Assembly (NCBI RefSeq): GCF_024749045.1
Contig: NZ_CP087184.1
Span: forward strand, 3,782,001-3,846,000
Source: Pseudomonas sp. B21-028
GTDB taxonomy: Bacteria > Pseudomonadota > Gammaproteobacteria > Pseudomonadales > Pseudomonadaceae
Reading direction: 5' to 3'
DNA length: 64,000 bases
How positions within the stretch are numbered: position 1 is the first letter of the stretch; the number at the start of each line of letters is the position of its first letter. The translations under genes were made by a program, and so were the position numbers. The notes under the pieces were generated by a model that searched no databases, was not told the origin of the DNA, and was given only the letters and a program-made list of their open reading frames with translations. This document shows positions 18,501 to 57,588 of this stretch, piece by piece.

Positions 18501-21500
18501 AGGTCGTACGCAGGGCCTCGTGGCGCGCCACGATCCGGTCCAGGGCCCGCTGCAACGCGTTGCGGTCCAGTGCTCCCGTCAGGCGCAAGGCCACCGGTAA
18601 ATGATAGGCCGAGCTGGCTCCTTCGATCCGCGTCAGGAACAGCAGACGCTGCTGGGCGAAGGACAGCGGCAGCGGCTCATCCCGATCGACCGGCACGATC
18701 GACGGCAACGTACTGCGTGCCGCGCCGGATACCACCAGGGCCAGCTCGCTCAATTGCGAATGAGCGAACAGATCACCGAGTGTCAGCTCTACCCCAAGGC
18801 GCTGGCGCACCTGTGAGATCAGCCGCATCGCCAACAGCGAATGCCCGCCCGACTCAAAGAACCGATCATGCCGGCCGACCCGGTCCAGGCCCAACAGTTG
18901 CTGCCAGACGTCTGCCAGCAGCAGCTCGACATCGCCTTGAGGTGCCTCATAGGCCTGCAGACCCACGGCCGTCGACTCCGGCGCCGGCAGCGCCTTGCGA
19001 TCCAGCTTGCCGTTGGGCGTCTGCGGCATCGCGTCCAACCGCACGTAGGCCACCGGCACCATGTACTCGGGCAGTTGCCCAAGCACCAGGGCCCGCAACG
19101 CCTCGGCCGTCGGTGCGTACGAGTCGGCCTGGGTGCGGTAATACGCGACCAGACGCTTCTCGCCGGGCAGGTCTTCGCGCGCGATGACCACGGCCTCGCT
19201 CACCCCCGGGCAACCGGCAAGCACTGCTTCGATTTCCCCCAGTTCTATGCGCAGGCCACGGATCTTGACTTGCCCATCGTTGCGGGTCAGGTACTCGATC
19301 CGGCCGTCCGGCAGGTAGCGACCGATGTCGCCGGTGCGGTACATCCGTGCGTCCGCCTGGACACTGAACGGATCCTTCACAAAGCGTTCAGCGGTAAGGT
19401 CCGCGCGGTTCATATAGCCCCGCGCCACACCTGCGCCGCCAATGCAGATCTCACCCGCAACGCCGACAGGCACCGGATTGCCGTGGTGGTCGAGCAGGTA
19501 GAAGCAGGTATTGGCGATGGGTCGGCCGATGCTGACCGAGCCGCCATCCGCTTCCAGCGCCCCGACCGGCATGGACGATGACCAGATCGTCGTTTCGGTC
19601 GGGCCATAGACGTTGAACAAGATCCGGACCCGCTCCGCCACGCGCCGGGCAAGGTCGGCGGGCAGCGCTTCGCCGCCGCACAGTGCCGCCAGCCCGGGCG
19701 CGCCTTCCCAGCCCGACTCCAGCAACATGCGCCAGCTAGCCGGAGTCGCCTGGGCCAGGGTGATGCCGTGGGAGGCGATCATCCGGGCCAGCACCTGCCC
19801 GTCACGGCCCTGGTCACGGGAGGCCAGCACCACCTGCGCACCGCAGACCAGCGGCAGGTAGAGTTCCAGACCGGCGATGTCGAAGCCCAGGGTGGTCAGC
19901 GCCAGCATCCGGTCGGAGGGTGTCACGTCCAGGGTGTCGCGCATCGCCCACAACAGGTTGACCACATTGCGGTGCTCGACCATCACGCCCTTCGGCCTGC
20001 CGGTCGATCCCGAGGTGTAGAGCACGTAGGCCAGGTGTGCCGAAGTCAGTCCGGGCACGGACGGATTGTCCAGGGAGAAAGCCTGGCCCTCGGCACTGTC
20101 GAGATCAACGACCTCCAACCCGGCGTCGGCCAACAAGCCTCGGGTAGCACCGTGCACCACCAGCGCCAGCGGCGCGCTGTCGTGAAGCATGTAGGCCAGA
20201 CGTTCGTTCGGGTACGCCGGGTCCAGGGGGACGTAGGCCGCGCCCGACTTCAGAATACCCAGTAGCCCGACCAGCATGTCCGGGCCGCGCTCCACACAGA
20301 TCGCCACCCGATCGTCCGGGCGCACGCCCTGGGCAAGCAGGCGATGGGCGAGCCGGTTGGCCTGCCCGTTCAGTTCGGCGTAGCTCAACGAGCGGTCGCC
20401 AAAGACGACGGCCACGGCATCAGGTGATACCTGCGCCTGGACCTGGAACAGTTGATGGATCGTCTGCTCCAGCGGATAGCTGACTTGCGTGGCGTTCCAG
20501 GTGTCCAGCAACAGCTCAAGCTCGGCCGGCGGCAGGCTTTGCAGCGTATGCAAGGGAGTATCGGGCGCGCTTTCCAAGGCGCTGACCAGGCTGTAGAGCG
20601 TGGTCTGCATGTAGTCCGCGATACGTCGGGCATCGATCCCGGCCATCGCCTGCACAACCAGCTTGAATCCTTCGCCTTCATCATCCACTGCCAGCGACAA
20701 CGGGTAGTTGGTGCGTTCCTCGCCACCGAGAACCTCGATGCCCTGCCACACTCCCTCAGCCCCGACCTCCACTGTCTCGGCACTGTGACGGTAATTGAGC
20801 AACGCACTGAATAGCGGTGTCGGCGCCGTCACACCGCTGCAACGCTGGGCCAGCGCCAGCGGCGCGTGCTCATGTCCCAACAGCTCGGTGAGCCGCCTGT
20901 GGATGGCCTTGACCGACTCACGTGCGACCGGCTCACCAAGGCTGACCCGCAACGGCAGGGTATTGATGAACATGCCCAAGGCACGGTCGGCGCCGTCCCC
21001 CGCCTGCATCCGCCCCAACAGCACCGTGCCGAAGACCACTTCGTCGCGACCGCTGACGCGGCCCAGTACCTGGGCCCAGGCCAGGTGCATCACGCTCGCC
21101 GCGCTGACACCCAACCGCCGCGCCTGCCCACGCAGACGCCGGCACAGCCCCGCCTCCAGCGCCTGTTTCACCTCCTCCACATCATTGCCGTCGCCCTGCA
21201 CGTCCTGGCGACCGAACGGCAACGTCGGTTCCTCGATATCGCCGAGCATTTCGCGAAAGAACGCTTCATGTTCTTCTTGGCTGCCACCCAAGAGGGCCTG
21301 CCCCACGTAGTTGCGGTATTGCACCGCAGGACCCAACTCGTGCGCCCTATCGAGCAGGTGGGCCTGCATTTCATGCACCAGGGTTTCCAGTGCGGTGTGG
21401 TCCAGCACCGTATGGTGGAACAGCAGCGTCGCGACCCAACGCTGGTTGGGCGCGTCCTCGGCCACGATCAGACGCAACATCGGCGCCTGGCGCAGATCCA

Positions 21501-24500
21501 GCCGGTAATGCCGGGCGTTGAAGCGCTCATGGGACTGCCTGGCGATGTCACCGCGAGCCGGATCGGGCATGAAGGTTTCCAGATGCAGCGGTGCCTGGCG
21601 CCAGACAATCTGAACCGGCTCGTCGAGGCCTTCCCAGGCGAGCGACGTGCGCAGAATATCGTGACGGTCGATCACTTGCTGCAGCGCCCTGGCGAAGGCA
21701 TCGAAGCGCTCGCGGCTGTCGAAGGCGAACTGTGATTGCAGCAGATAGGGATCACCCTGTCCGGCAGCCAGATGGTGGTAGAGAATGCCTTGTTGCAACG
21801 GTGCCAGCGGATAGATGTCCTGGACATTGCTCACGCCGCCCGGCACGCCCGCCACCAGACGATCGATCGTCGCCTGGTCCAGGGCAGTCAACGGCAACAT
21901 GTCCGGAGTGATCCGCTGGCAGCCTTCGATGATCGCGTTGGCCGGCACCACCACCTCGCGATGCCCGCCTACCGCAGCGGCCAAAGCCTGCAATGTCGGC
22001 TGGCTGAACAGCATGCGCACATCGACCGCCAGACCGAGCTGGCGCATCCGTTCGATCAACCTCATCGCCAGCAACGAATGGCCGCCCAGTTCGAAAAAAT
22101 CATCATGCCGACCGATCCGGTCCACACCCAGCAACTCGCGCCAGATCTCGGCCAGGCGGATTTCCGTGTCACCCTCGGGCGCTTCATGACCACGGCCCGA
22201 ATAGTCCTCGCTGCCAGGGGCCGGCAAGGCGCGGCGGTCAAGCTTGCCGTTCGGCGTCAATGGCAACGCATCGAGGCGCAGGTAGGCCGACGGCACCATG
22301 TGCCGGGGCAAATGCACCTGCAATTGCTCACGCAGGCTATCGATCGTCGGGGCCGGGGCCTCACCCTCCTGCACCGTGTAGTAGGCCACCAGACGTTTGT
22401 CCCCCGAAGCGTCCTCGAGCGCAACGACCACCGCCTCCCGCACGCCGGCACAATCGCCGAGCCGGGACTCGATTTCTCCCAGCTCGATGCGCTGGCCGCG
22501 GATTTTCAGTTGCCCATCATTGCGCCCCTGATACTCGATGTTGCCGTCCGGCAGGTAGCGCCCCAGGTCACCGGTGCGGTACATCCTGGCGTCCTCGGCC
22601 GGACTGAAAGGATCCCTCACGAAGCGCTCGGCAGTCAGTTGTTCACGGTTCAGGTAACCCCGCGCCACCCCCGCGCCGCCGATGTACAGCTCGCCCGTCG
22701 CACCGACAGGAACCGGTTGCAATCGGGCATCGAGCAGGTAGACCCGGGTATTGCCCACCGGCTTGCCGATATGCAGCACCGCCTGCGTGGCGTCGATCCG
22801 CCCCGAGGTGGCGACCACGGTGGTCTCGGTGGGGCCATAGTTGTTGATCAGCTCGAAAGCAGCGTCCACCGGCAGCTTGCGCAGGCGATCACCGCCGATC
22901 AGCAAGGTGTGCAAGCGCTGGTGGCCCAGGTTGCGACCAAAGGCATACTCAGCCACCGGGGTGGGCAGGAAGCACACATCCAGGGCCTGGGCCTGCCACC
23001 AGTCGAGTAACCCATCGACATCCTCACTGCCTGCATGGGCCGGTGGCAGCAACAAGGTGGCCCCCGCGCACAGTGCCGGCCAGACCTCCCAGGCGGCGGC
23101 GTCGAAACCGAAACCGGCCACACTCGAGGTGCGGCTGTCGCGTCGCACCCCGAAGGCCTCGCAATGCCAGCCCACCAGGTTGCGCAAGTTACGATGTTCG
23201 ACCATCACCCCCTTGGGCTGGCCGGTGGAGCCCGAGGTGTAGATCACATAAACCAGATGCCCCGCGTCGAGCCCGGACACTTCCGGGTTGGCCACGGCTT
23301 CGGCAGCGTTGTTCTGGTCTGGGTCCAGATTCAGCACCGGTACCAAGACCTCGCCCAGGAGCAAGCGTGTGGAAGATTGCGCCAGCACCGCCACCGGCGC
23401 GCTGTCCTGCAGCATGTAGGCGATACGTTCCGCCGGATAGGCCGGGTCCACCGGGACATAACCCGCCCCGGATTTCAACACGCCCAGTAGCCCGACGATC
23501 ATCTCCAGGCTTCGTTCGGCACAGATCGCCACCCGGTCATCCGGGCGGACCCCCAGAGCCAGCAATCGGTGGGCGAGTCGATTCGCCCGGACGTTGAGTT
23601 CGCCGTAGGTCAGCGTCTGACCTTCATACACCACCGCCACCGCTTCAGGCCGGGCACTGGCCTGGTCTTCGACCTGCCGGTGGATCAACGCAGCACCGGC
23701 ATAGACCCGGTCCGTCGCGTTCCAGGTTTCGAGTACCTGACGGCGCTCGGCCTGGGGCAGGATCGCCAGCCCGTGCAGTGGGGTTTGCGGCGCCTGTTCC
23801 AGCGCATCCACCAGGCTCATCAGGGCCGTCTGCATGTAGTCGCAGACACGGCTGGCCCCGATCCGGGAGTCGATCTGCGCCGTCAGGCTGAAGCCATCCC
23901 CCAGGTCATCGACGCTGAGAGTCAGCGGATAGGTAGTATGTGATTCGCCACCCAGTATTTCGATATTCTGCCAGACCGACGGAGTGTCCTGCCCAGCCGC
24001 CTGCTCGCTGGAGTTACGGTAGTTCAGCAACGCACTGAACAACGGCGTCGGTGCAACCACGCCACTGCAACGCTGGGCCAGTGCCAATGGGGCATGCTCA
24101 TGCCCCAGCAGGGCTGTCAGTTGGGCATGAACCGCCTTGACGCCCGCCTTGACGTCCAGCTCATCGACATCGACGCGAAGCGGCAGGGTATTGATGAACA
24201 TGCCCAATGCACGATCGGCTCCCTCGCCGCCCTGCATCCGGCCCATCAACACCGTGCCGAACACCACATTGCTGCGGCCCGATACCCGGCCCAGCACCAG
24301 GGCCCAGGCCAGGTGGTGCAGGCTTGCCGTGCCCACGCCCGAATGGCGGGCCAGGCTCCGCAGACGGCGGCTGAGGTCGCTGTCGAGTAGCCGTGTAGCG
24401 GTCTCGATATCGTGACCGTCACCCTGCACGTCCTGCAGACCGAACGGCAGTGTCGGCTCGTCGACGTCAGCAAGCATTTCGCGGAAGAAGCTTTCATGCT

Positions 24501-27500
24501 CCTCACGACTCACCCCCAGGCAAGCCTGGGCCACATAGTTGCGATACGGCGCGGGGGTGTCCAACTGCCCGGACTGGCCTTGCAGGTGCGCCAGCATTTC
24601 ACGCTGCACCACTTTCATTGCCGCATGGTCGAGGGCGATGTGGTGGAACAGCAACATCGCGATCCAGCGCTGGTTGGACGGGTCTTCGGCGAACGCCAGG
24701 CGCATCAGCGGCGCCTGGGTCAGGTCCAAGGCATAGTGCCGGGCATCGAAGCGACGGTGCATTTGCGCGGTGACGGCGCCGGCCTGCGGATCCGCAACGA
24801 ACGCCTCCACCCCCAGACGTGCTTCGCGCCAGACCACTTGCTGAGGTTCGTCGAGGCCTTCCCAGACGATAGCGGTCCGCAGGATGTCGTGGCGATCGAT
24901 CACCACTTGCAACGCCTCGATGAACCCGTCCAGACGCTCGCGGCTGTCGAAAGCGAATTGCGATTGCAACACGTAAGGGTCGCCCTGTTCGGCGGCCAGA
25001 TGGTGATAGAGGATGCCTTCCTGCAACGGCGCCAGCGGGTAGATGTCCTGTATGTTGCCCATGCCACCTGGAACCATCGACGCGATATGCTCAATGGCGT
25101 CCTGGTCCAGGTGGGTCAGCGTCAGCATGTCGGGTGTGATACGCGTACAGTCGAGCGGGATACCATTGGCCGGTACCACGATTTCGCTGCCGTTACCCAC
25201 CGCTGCCGCCAGTGCGGCCAGGGTTGGCTGACCGAACAGCACGCGCACGTCGGCGCTCAGGCCGACCTGACGCATCCGTTCGATCAGGCTGACAGCCAGC
25301 AGGGAGTGGCCGCCGAGTTCGAAGAAGTGATCGTGACGACCGACGCGCTCGACCTTGAGCAGGTCTTGCCAGATCTGCGCCAGGGTGGTTTCGATTTCGC
25401 CTTGGGGGGCTTCGTAACCCCGAGTAATGACCGAGTCCAGCTCCGGTGCCGGCAGGGCCTTGCGGTCGAGTTTGCCGTTGGGGGTCAGCGGCATGGCGTC
25501 GAGACGCACATACGCCACGGGGACCATGTATTCAGGTAGTTGCGCTTGCAGATAACTGCGCAGGGTTTCGATGTCCACCGTTGCCGATTCAGTGAAGTAA
25601 GCCACCAGACGCTTGCCACCCGGCACGTCCTCGCGGGCCTGCACCACCGCTTCTTTCACGGCCTCATGCTGGGCGAGTTTGGCTTCGATCTCACCCAGTT
25701 CGATGCGGAAACCGCGGATCTTCACCTGGTCGTCGTTACGGCCGAGGTATTCGATGTTGCCGTCCGGCAGGTAGCGACCCAGGTCGCCGGTTTTGTACAT
25801 CCGGGCGTTTGCAGCGCTGCTGAACGGATCCTTGAGGAAACGCTCTGCGGTTAGATCGTCGCGATTCAGATAACCGCGAGCGACCCCGGCGCCACCGATG
25901 TAGATTTCCCCTGGAACACCCAGCGGTACCGGTTGTTTATGTTCATCCAGCAAATAGAACTGGGTGTTCGCCACAGGCTTGCCGATGTGCGCGGCAAACC
26001 CATCTTCGCGAGCCATCGAGACCCAACTGGAATAGGTCGTGGTTTCCGAAGGCCCATAGAGATTGCACAGGCGCTTGACCGAAGTCTGTTCGAACAGCAT
26101 TTCCACCAGACTGCGCTTGAGGGCTTCACCGGCCACGTTCACCGTGTCGACGCCATCACCCAGCCCACCGGACTCCAGCAGAGCCTTGAGCGCTGACGGC
26201 ACGGTGTTGATCAGGGTGATGTCGTGCTCACCGTGTTGCAGTTCCAGTACATTAGTGACCACTTCGATGCTGCCGCCAGACGTCAGCGGTGCGAAGCATT
26301 CGTACACGGCCAAGTCGAAGTTCAGCGAGGTCGAGAACAGGGTTTTCGACAGGGTTTGAGCGTCAAAGGAGCGATGCGCCCAGGTCAGGAAGTTCACCGT
26401 ATTGCGGTGCTCGATCATCACGCCTTTCGGCAGGCCGGTCGAACCCGAGGTGTAGATCACATACGCCAGATGCGCAGAAGTCAGCTCAGGCACCAACGGA
26501 TTCAGGACGGATTCGTCCTGCCACAGCCCGCTACCGAGGTCGATCACTGGCATCGAGGCTTCTGCCAACAACCCAAGGGTTGCCTTCTGGGCCAAAACGA
26601 CGGCCGGTGCACTATCCTCGAGCATGTAGGCAATCCGATCCGCCGGATACGCCGGATCCAGCGGCACATAACCGCCGCCCGCCTTGAGGATCGCCAGCAA
26701 CCCCACCACCATGTCGACACCGCGCTCGACACAGATCGCCACCCGCGAATCCGGCTGCACGCCCTGCCCGCGCAGGTAGTGCGCCAACCGGTTGGCCCGT
26801 TCGTTCAGTTCGGCATAAGTCAGATGCTGATCGCCATGCAGCACTGCCATCGCTTCCGGCGTGCGCTGCACCTGTTCCTCGAACAGCCCGTGAATAGTCT
26901 GCTCCAGCGGATACCCGGCGTCGGTGGCGTTGAACGCCACCAGCAGTTGCTCGCGCTCCGCCGCAGGCAGAATCGGCAAGCCGGCCAATGGCGATTCAGG
27001 CGCACGCTCCAGCGCCTCCACCAGATTCGCCAGCGCCATTTCCATATAGGCACCGACCCGCTGCGCGCCGATCTGGACGCTCGCTTGCACCTCCAAGGCA
27101 AAGTCATCGGAGAAATCGTCCACCGACAGGATCAGCGGATAGTTGGTCCTTTCCTGGGCGCCCAGGGTTTCAATGCCCTCCCAAGCCTGGAGCGCTTCCG
27201 GAGCGGGTACCTGGGCCGCACCAGCGCTATGGCGGTAGTTCAACAGTGCGCTGAACAGCGGCGCCGGTGCCGCCACGCCACTGCAACGTTGTGCCAGGGC
27301 CAGCGAGGCATATTCGTGGCCGAACAAAGCGCTCAACCAGCCATGGGTGCTCTTTACCCCATCGCGTGCACTCTGCGCGCCCACGTCCACCCGCAACGGC
27401 AGAGTGTTGATGAACATGCCCAGTGCCCGGCTCAGGCTCTCTCCGGCCTGCATGCGCCCAAGCATCACGGTACCGAACACGACATCTTTACGTCCCGAGA

Positions 27501-28589
27501 CACAGCCCAGCACCTGGGCCCAGGCCAGGTGGAAAATACTCGCCGCGCTGACCCCGAGTTGGCGGGCCTGCCCACGCAGGCGTCGGCTGAGTTCAGGCGC
27601 CAGCGGTCGATGGCTCTCCTCGATGGCGCTGCCGTCGCCCAGCACATCCTGCTGACCGAATGGCAGCGTCGGCTCATCGACATCGCCAAGCATCTTGACG
27701 AAGAAGGCCTCATCGGCCTGACGCTGGGCGGCCTGCCGGGTGCGCGCCACATAGTTCCGGTAAGGGACGGCAGGCTCAAGTTGGCCGCCCTGCCCGGTCA
27801 GCCAGGCCTGCATTTCATGCTGCACGATGGCCAGCCCGGTATGGTCGAGGACCATATGATGGAACAGCAGCAAGGCTACCCAACGCTGATTGGCCACGTC
27901 TTCGGCGAAGACGAGCAGCAGCAACGGTGCCTGACTGATATCCAGGCGGTACTGACGGGGATCGAAACGGGCCTGCAACTGCGCCATGACATCGCCCTCG
28001 CCGAGCGAGTCGCCAAGGTCCCTGACGCCCACTCGAGCCTGGCGCCAGACCACTTGGACCGGCTCCTCCAATCCCTCGCGCACGACCGCGCTACGCAGGA
28101 TGTCGTGGCGATCGACCACGCTCTGCAAAGCCTCGACGAAGTCCGTCAGGCGCTCGCGCCGGTCGAAGCTGAAGCGGGCCTGCAAGACGTAGGAATCGCC
28201 ACGGGCGGCGGTCAGGTGATGGTACAGAATGCCTTCCTGCAAGGGTGCCAGCGGGTAGATGTCCTGCACGTTGGCGGCGCCGCCGGGCACCGTCGCGATG
28301 ATGCGATCGATGGCCACCTGGTCCAGCGTCACCAGCGGCAGCATCTGCGGGGTAATCCGCGTGCAGCCGGCGGGGATGGTATTGGCGGGGATCTCGACGT
28401 TTCCGGTCTGGCCGGCGTCGTATTGCCCGGCCTGGATCAGCTCGATCAGCGCAGCTTTGTGCTCGCGCAGCAAGGCCAGGACCGCCGGCTCGCTCAACGA
28501 CTGCTTCCGGCCCCGCACCACGAGCTGATCGCCCTTGACCGAAAGCTGTACGTCTTTTTCCTTCAGGGTCGCCAACAGTTCGATCACGT

Positions 28590-28593
<4 letters not shown>
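15529..28593 (-). CDS. NRPS B, four modules (Ala-Leu-Gly-Ala), second synthetase of a peptin-type lipopeptide
   Basis: A 4354-residue synthetase adding predicted residues 10-13. Its GTG start at 28593 overlaps the NRPS A stop by 4 nt (GTGA), with GGAG about 9 nt upstream, so translation is probably coupled. Residues 1-55 (MNVIELLATLKEKDVQLSVK...) form a TubC-type docking segment. Domains by position: C 28.37-26.95 kb, A 26.93-25.40, T ~25.31; C 25.17-23.73, A 23.71-22.18, T ~22.09; C 21.94-20.50, A 20.49-18.95, T ~18.85; C 18.71-17.35, A 17.33-15.82, T ~15.71. Codes: DLYNNALTY (Ala), DAWFLGNVV (Leu), DILQLGVIW (Gly), DLYNNALTY (Ala). C domains 1-3 are dual E/C (HHxxxxGD; HHxxxDH catalytic motif); C4 is LCL type (HHIVSDG) and follows Gly, which needs no epimerization. 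No TE or E domain. It ends in a short basic tail after the last T domain, presumably the donor docking end for NRPS C. Confidence 0.96.
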
Positions 28594-53066
<24,473 letters not shown>

Positions 53067-56000
53067 ACCCGCTGCGCACCGATCCCGGCCACGGCTTGCA
53101 CGGTCAGCCCAAACGAATCACCAAGGTCATCCACCGACAGCGACAGCGGGTAGTTGGTCCGTTCTTCGCCGCCGAGGATTTCCGCGCCGGCCCAGATTCT
53201 CGCCTGGCCCGCGTCCTCGCTCGCCTGTGCCGCCACGGCGGTCTGCCGATAGTTCATCAGCGCACTGAACAGCGGCGCCGGCGCCGCAACGCCACTGCAC
53301 CGCTGTGCCAACGACAACGGCGCATGTTCGTGGCCCAGCAGCGTCGCCAGGCGGCCATGGGTCGCCTGCAACGCGGCCAGCACTCCCTGGTTCCCCGCCT
53401 CGACCCGCAACGGCAGGGTGTTGACGAACATGCCCAAGGCATGTCCGGCCGCCTGTCCGCTGTGCAACCGGCCCATCAATACGGTGCCGAACACCACGTC
53501 CTGACGACCGGACAAGCGCCCCACCACCTGGCCCCAGGCCAAGTGGTGCAGGCTGGCGGTGCTCACCCCCAGGCGCCGGGCCTGGGCACGCAGACGCCGG
53601 GCCAGCCCGACATCCAGCGCCAGCATCGCTTCTTCGATGCCGCTGCCGTCGCCCTGCACATCCTGCAGGCCGAACGGCAGCGTCGGCTCGTCCACGTCGG
53701 CGAGCATCTCGCTGAAGAACGCTTCATGTTGCTCGGGATGACTGCCCAGCCGCACCTGCGCCACGTAGTTACGGTAAGGCACCGACACCGGCAGCTCCGC
53801 CGAACGACCTTGCAGGTGCGCATCGATTTCCTTGCCCAGCATGCCGAGGGAGGTGGCGTCATCGATCAGATGATGGAACAGCAGCACCGCCACCCAACTG
53901 CCGCTGGCGGCATCTTCGGCAAAGTGAATACGCATCATCGGCGCCTGGCGCAGATCGAAGCGGGTATGACGGGGATCGAAGCGGACCTGCAACTGGTCGG
54001 CGATGTCGCCTTCGGCCGGGTCCAGGGCCAACTCTTCGACCCTCAGGCGCGCCTCGCGCCAGACCACCTGCACCGGTTCGCCGAGCCCTTCCCACGCCAC
54101 CGAGGTACGCAGGATGTCGTGCCGGGCGATGACCGCCTGCAAGGCTTGTGCGAACGCGTCCAACTGCTGGCGAGTACCGAAACGCAACAGGGCCTGCAGC
54201 AGGTACGGATCGCCTTCGCTGGTCGCCAGGTGGTGATAGAGGATGCCTTCCTGCAACGGCACCAGGCCATAGATATCCTGCACATTGTCCGCGCCCCCCG
54301 GCACGGTGGCGACAATGCGGTCGATTTCACCCTGGGTCAGCGTCGCCAGGGGCAGCATGTCCGGGGTGATGCGTTCGACGTCCCAGGTAATCCGATTCTC
54401 CGGCACCACCACACCGCCGCTGGTGCTCGTGGCAGTGGCCAGGGTTTCCAGCGTCGGCTGGCCGAACAGCACGCCGACGTCGGCGCTCAGGTCCAACTGG
54501 CGCATGCGTTCGATCAGCTTGACCGCCAGCAGCGAGTGGCCGCCCAGTTCGAAGAAACGGTCGTGACGTCCCACCTGCTCGACGCCCAGCAGCTCGGCCC
54601 ACAAAGCGGCCAGGGTGATTTCCACCTGGCCCACCGGCGCTTCATAGCTGCGACGGGCAAACGCCTGCGAATCGGGAGCCGGCAACGCCTTGCGGTCGAG
54701 CTTGCCGTTGGTGGTCAGCGGGAAGGCGTCGAGCATCACGAAGGCGCTCGGCACCATGTAGTCCACCAGCGAGCCCAGCAGCTCGCTGCGCAACTCGCCC
54801 GCAGACACACAGGCGCCGTCTTCGGCAAGCACATAGGCCACCAGCCGCTTGTTCCCCGGCTCGTCTTCCCGGGCGATCACCACGGCCTCGCGCACTTTTG
54901 CGCAGGCCGTCAGCCTCGCTTCGATCTCACCCAGTTCGATACGGAAACCGCGGATCTTCACCTGCTCATCGTTGCGCCCCAGGTATTGCAGTTCACCGTT
55001 GCTCAACCAGCGACCGAGGTCGCCGGTGCGGTACATCCGCGCGTTCGCATCGGTGCCGAACGGATCGGGCAGGAACCGCGCTTCGTTGAGCTCCGGCCGG
55101 TTCAGGTAGCCTCGCGCCACACCGGCGCCCCCAACGTACAACTCGCCCTCCACGCCCTTGGGCACCGGCTTGCCGTACTTGTCCAACAGGTACAGGCGCA
55201 GATCGGGAATACGCTTGCCGATCGGGCTGACACCGATCAACTGGGCATCGGCCGCTTGCAGCGCGCGATAGGTCACGTGCACCGTGGTTTCGGTGATGCC
55301 GTACATGTTCACCAGTTGCGTATCGGCATTGATTTCCCGGGCGTACCACGGCTTGAGAATGCCGGTTTCCAGTGCTTCGCCACCGAAAATCACCTGACGC
55401 AGGCTGTGCTTCAGCTCGCTTTCGCCCTGGGCCGCGATCAACTGGCGGAATGCGCTTGGCGTCTGGTTCAGCACCGTAACGCCCGCCTCGCACAACAGCG
55501 CGTAGCAGTCCTGCGGCGAACGGCTGACCAGCTGCGGCACCACCAACAGGCGACCGCCATGGGTCAGCGCGCCCCAGATTTCCCAGACCGAGAAATCGAA
55601 GGCAAAAGAATGGAACAACGCCCAGACATCTTGCGGGCCAAAGTCGAACCACGGCTGGGTGGCCGAGAACAACCGCGCCACATTGCGATGCTCGACCATC
55701 ACTCCCTTGGGCAAGCCGGTCGAACCCGAGGTATAGATCACGTAGGCCAGGTGATGGGCGGCCAGGGTGCCGATATTCGGATCATGCCGTGGCTGCTCGG
55801 CAAACCCCGCGGCCTCTGGCTGATCGAGCAACAGCACCGGGACAGACAGCACAGGCACTTGCTCTTGCAGCGCCGCCTGGGTGAGCAACGCCACCGGCGA
55901 GCTGTCCTCGAGCATGAAGGCCAGGCGGTCCTGGGGATAGGCCGGGTCCAGCGGCACATAGCCGGCGCCGGATTTCAGGATGCCCAACAGGCCAACGATC

Positions 56001-57588
56001 ATGTCCAGGCCACGCTCGACGCAGATCGCCACCCGGTCATCCGGGAACACACCCAGGGCCAGCAGACGATGGGCGACCTGGTTCGCCCGGGCATTCAGCT
56101 CGCCGTAGGTCAGCGTCTGCTCTTCATGGACCACCGCCACCGCGCGAGGCTGCGCGGCGGCCCGTGCTTCGAACAGGCTGTGGATCGTGCGGTCGTGCTC
56201 ATACCGCTGCGCATCGCTCGCGTTCCAGGCCTGGAGCAGACGGGCTTCAGCCGGTGTCGGCAGGACAAAATCATGGATCGGCAGCGTATCGTCACCCAAC
56301 CCCTGCTCCAGCACGTGGACGAAGCGCTCGGCCATTGCCTCGATTTCATCGGCCTGCAAGAACGCCTGGTTGTAGATCCAGTGCACCCAGGCATTTTTCT
56401 CGTTGGGGTTGGTCCGGAAATGGATCGCCAGGGGCATCTGCTCCTGGCCGTTGGAACTCTTCACCGAATAGGCCGTGGCGTCACCGAACCGGTACAGATA
56501 GTTCTCTTCCTCGTAGGAGAACGACACGTCGAACAGCTGCGCGCGATTGTCACGCCGCAGCTCCAGGGAGCGATGGATGTCGCTTAAAGGAAACCGCTGG
56601 TAGCGATAGTCCTGCTTGAGCGCCCGCGCCACCTCTTGGATCAGTTCGCCGAACGACAGGTCATCGGCAAATCTCAAGCGCATGGCACTGACCTGGGTGA
56701 ACAACCCCACGGTTTGCTTGAAGGTCGGATTGGAACGATTGAGGATCGGCAGGCCCACCACCAGCTCGTCGCGCTGGGTCGTGCGGACAAAGTACACGTA
56801 CAACGTCGCCAGCAGCACCGGGAAACGCGAGACCTGATGGGCCAGCGCCAGGGCGTCGATCCGCTCGTTCAGTGTCTGTGGGAAGGACGTCATGGCATGG
56901 GCGCTGGGCACCACAGGCTCGACGAAGCGATCACGGTAACGGGCCGTGAACAATGGATCCGGCACATCCCGGTATTTGTCGAGCCAGTAGGCCTGGTCGC
57001 GCTGGAAACGGTCCGAGTCGTGGTAACGGGCGTCATCCTCGATGAACCCGGCATAGGACGGTGCCGACAGGTCAGGTTCGCGGTTTTCCCCCAAGGCGTT
57101 GTACAGATCGCTGAGGGAGGCGAGCATCAGGTTGATGCCCCAGCCGTCCTGGATGATGTGGTGCAGGTTGACGACGAAATAGAACGAAGCGTCATCGAGC
57201 TTGACCAGGTAGAAGCGAAACAGCGGCCCCTTATCGAGAGCAAATGGCACTTCCAGCCCCTGTTGCACCCAGGTCTGGGCCGCGGTATACGGCTCGGGAC
57301 GATTGGAGAAGTCGATCAGCGGGACCCGCACCTCCAGCGACTCGACCAGGGTCTGCATGGGCACGCCGTCGCCGCCGATGTCGCAGTGCAGGACCGTGCG
57401 CAAGGCGTCGTGCTTGCGGACCAGCAGCTCGACCGCCTGCTCCATGCGCTCAGGGTCGACAGCACCCTGGATATGGAGGTAGCCACCCATGGAGTACAGG
57501 GGGGAATCGCCCTTGGTCATCTGGTCCAGCCAGATGTCCCGCTGGGACGCCGTCAGCGGATAGGTTGCCGCAAGCTCCAGGGACTGGT

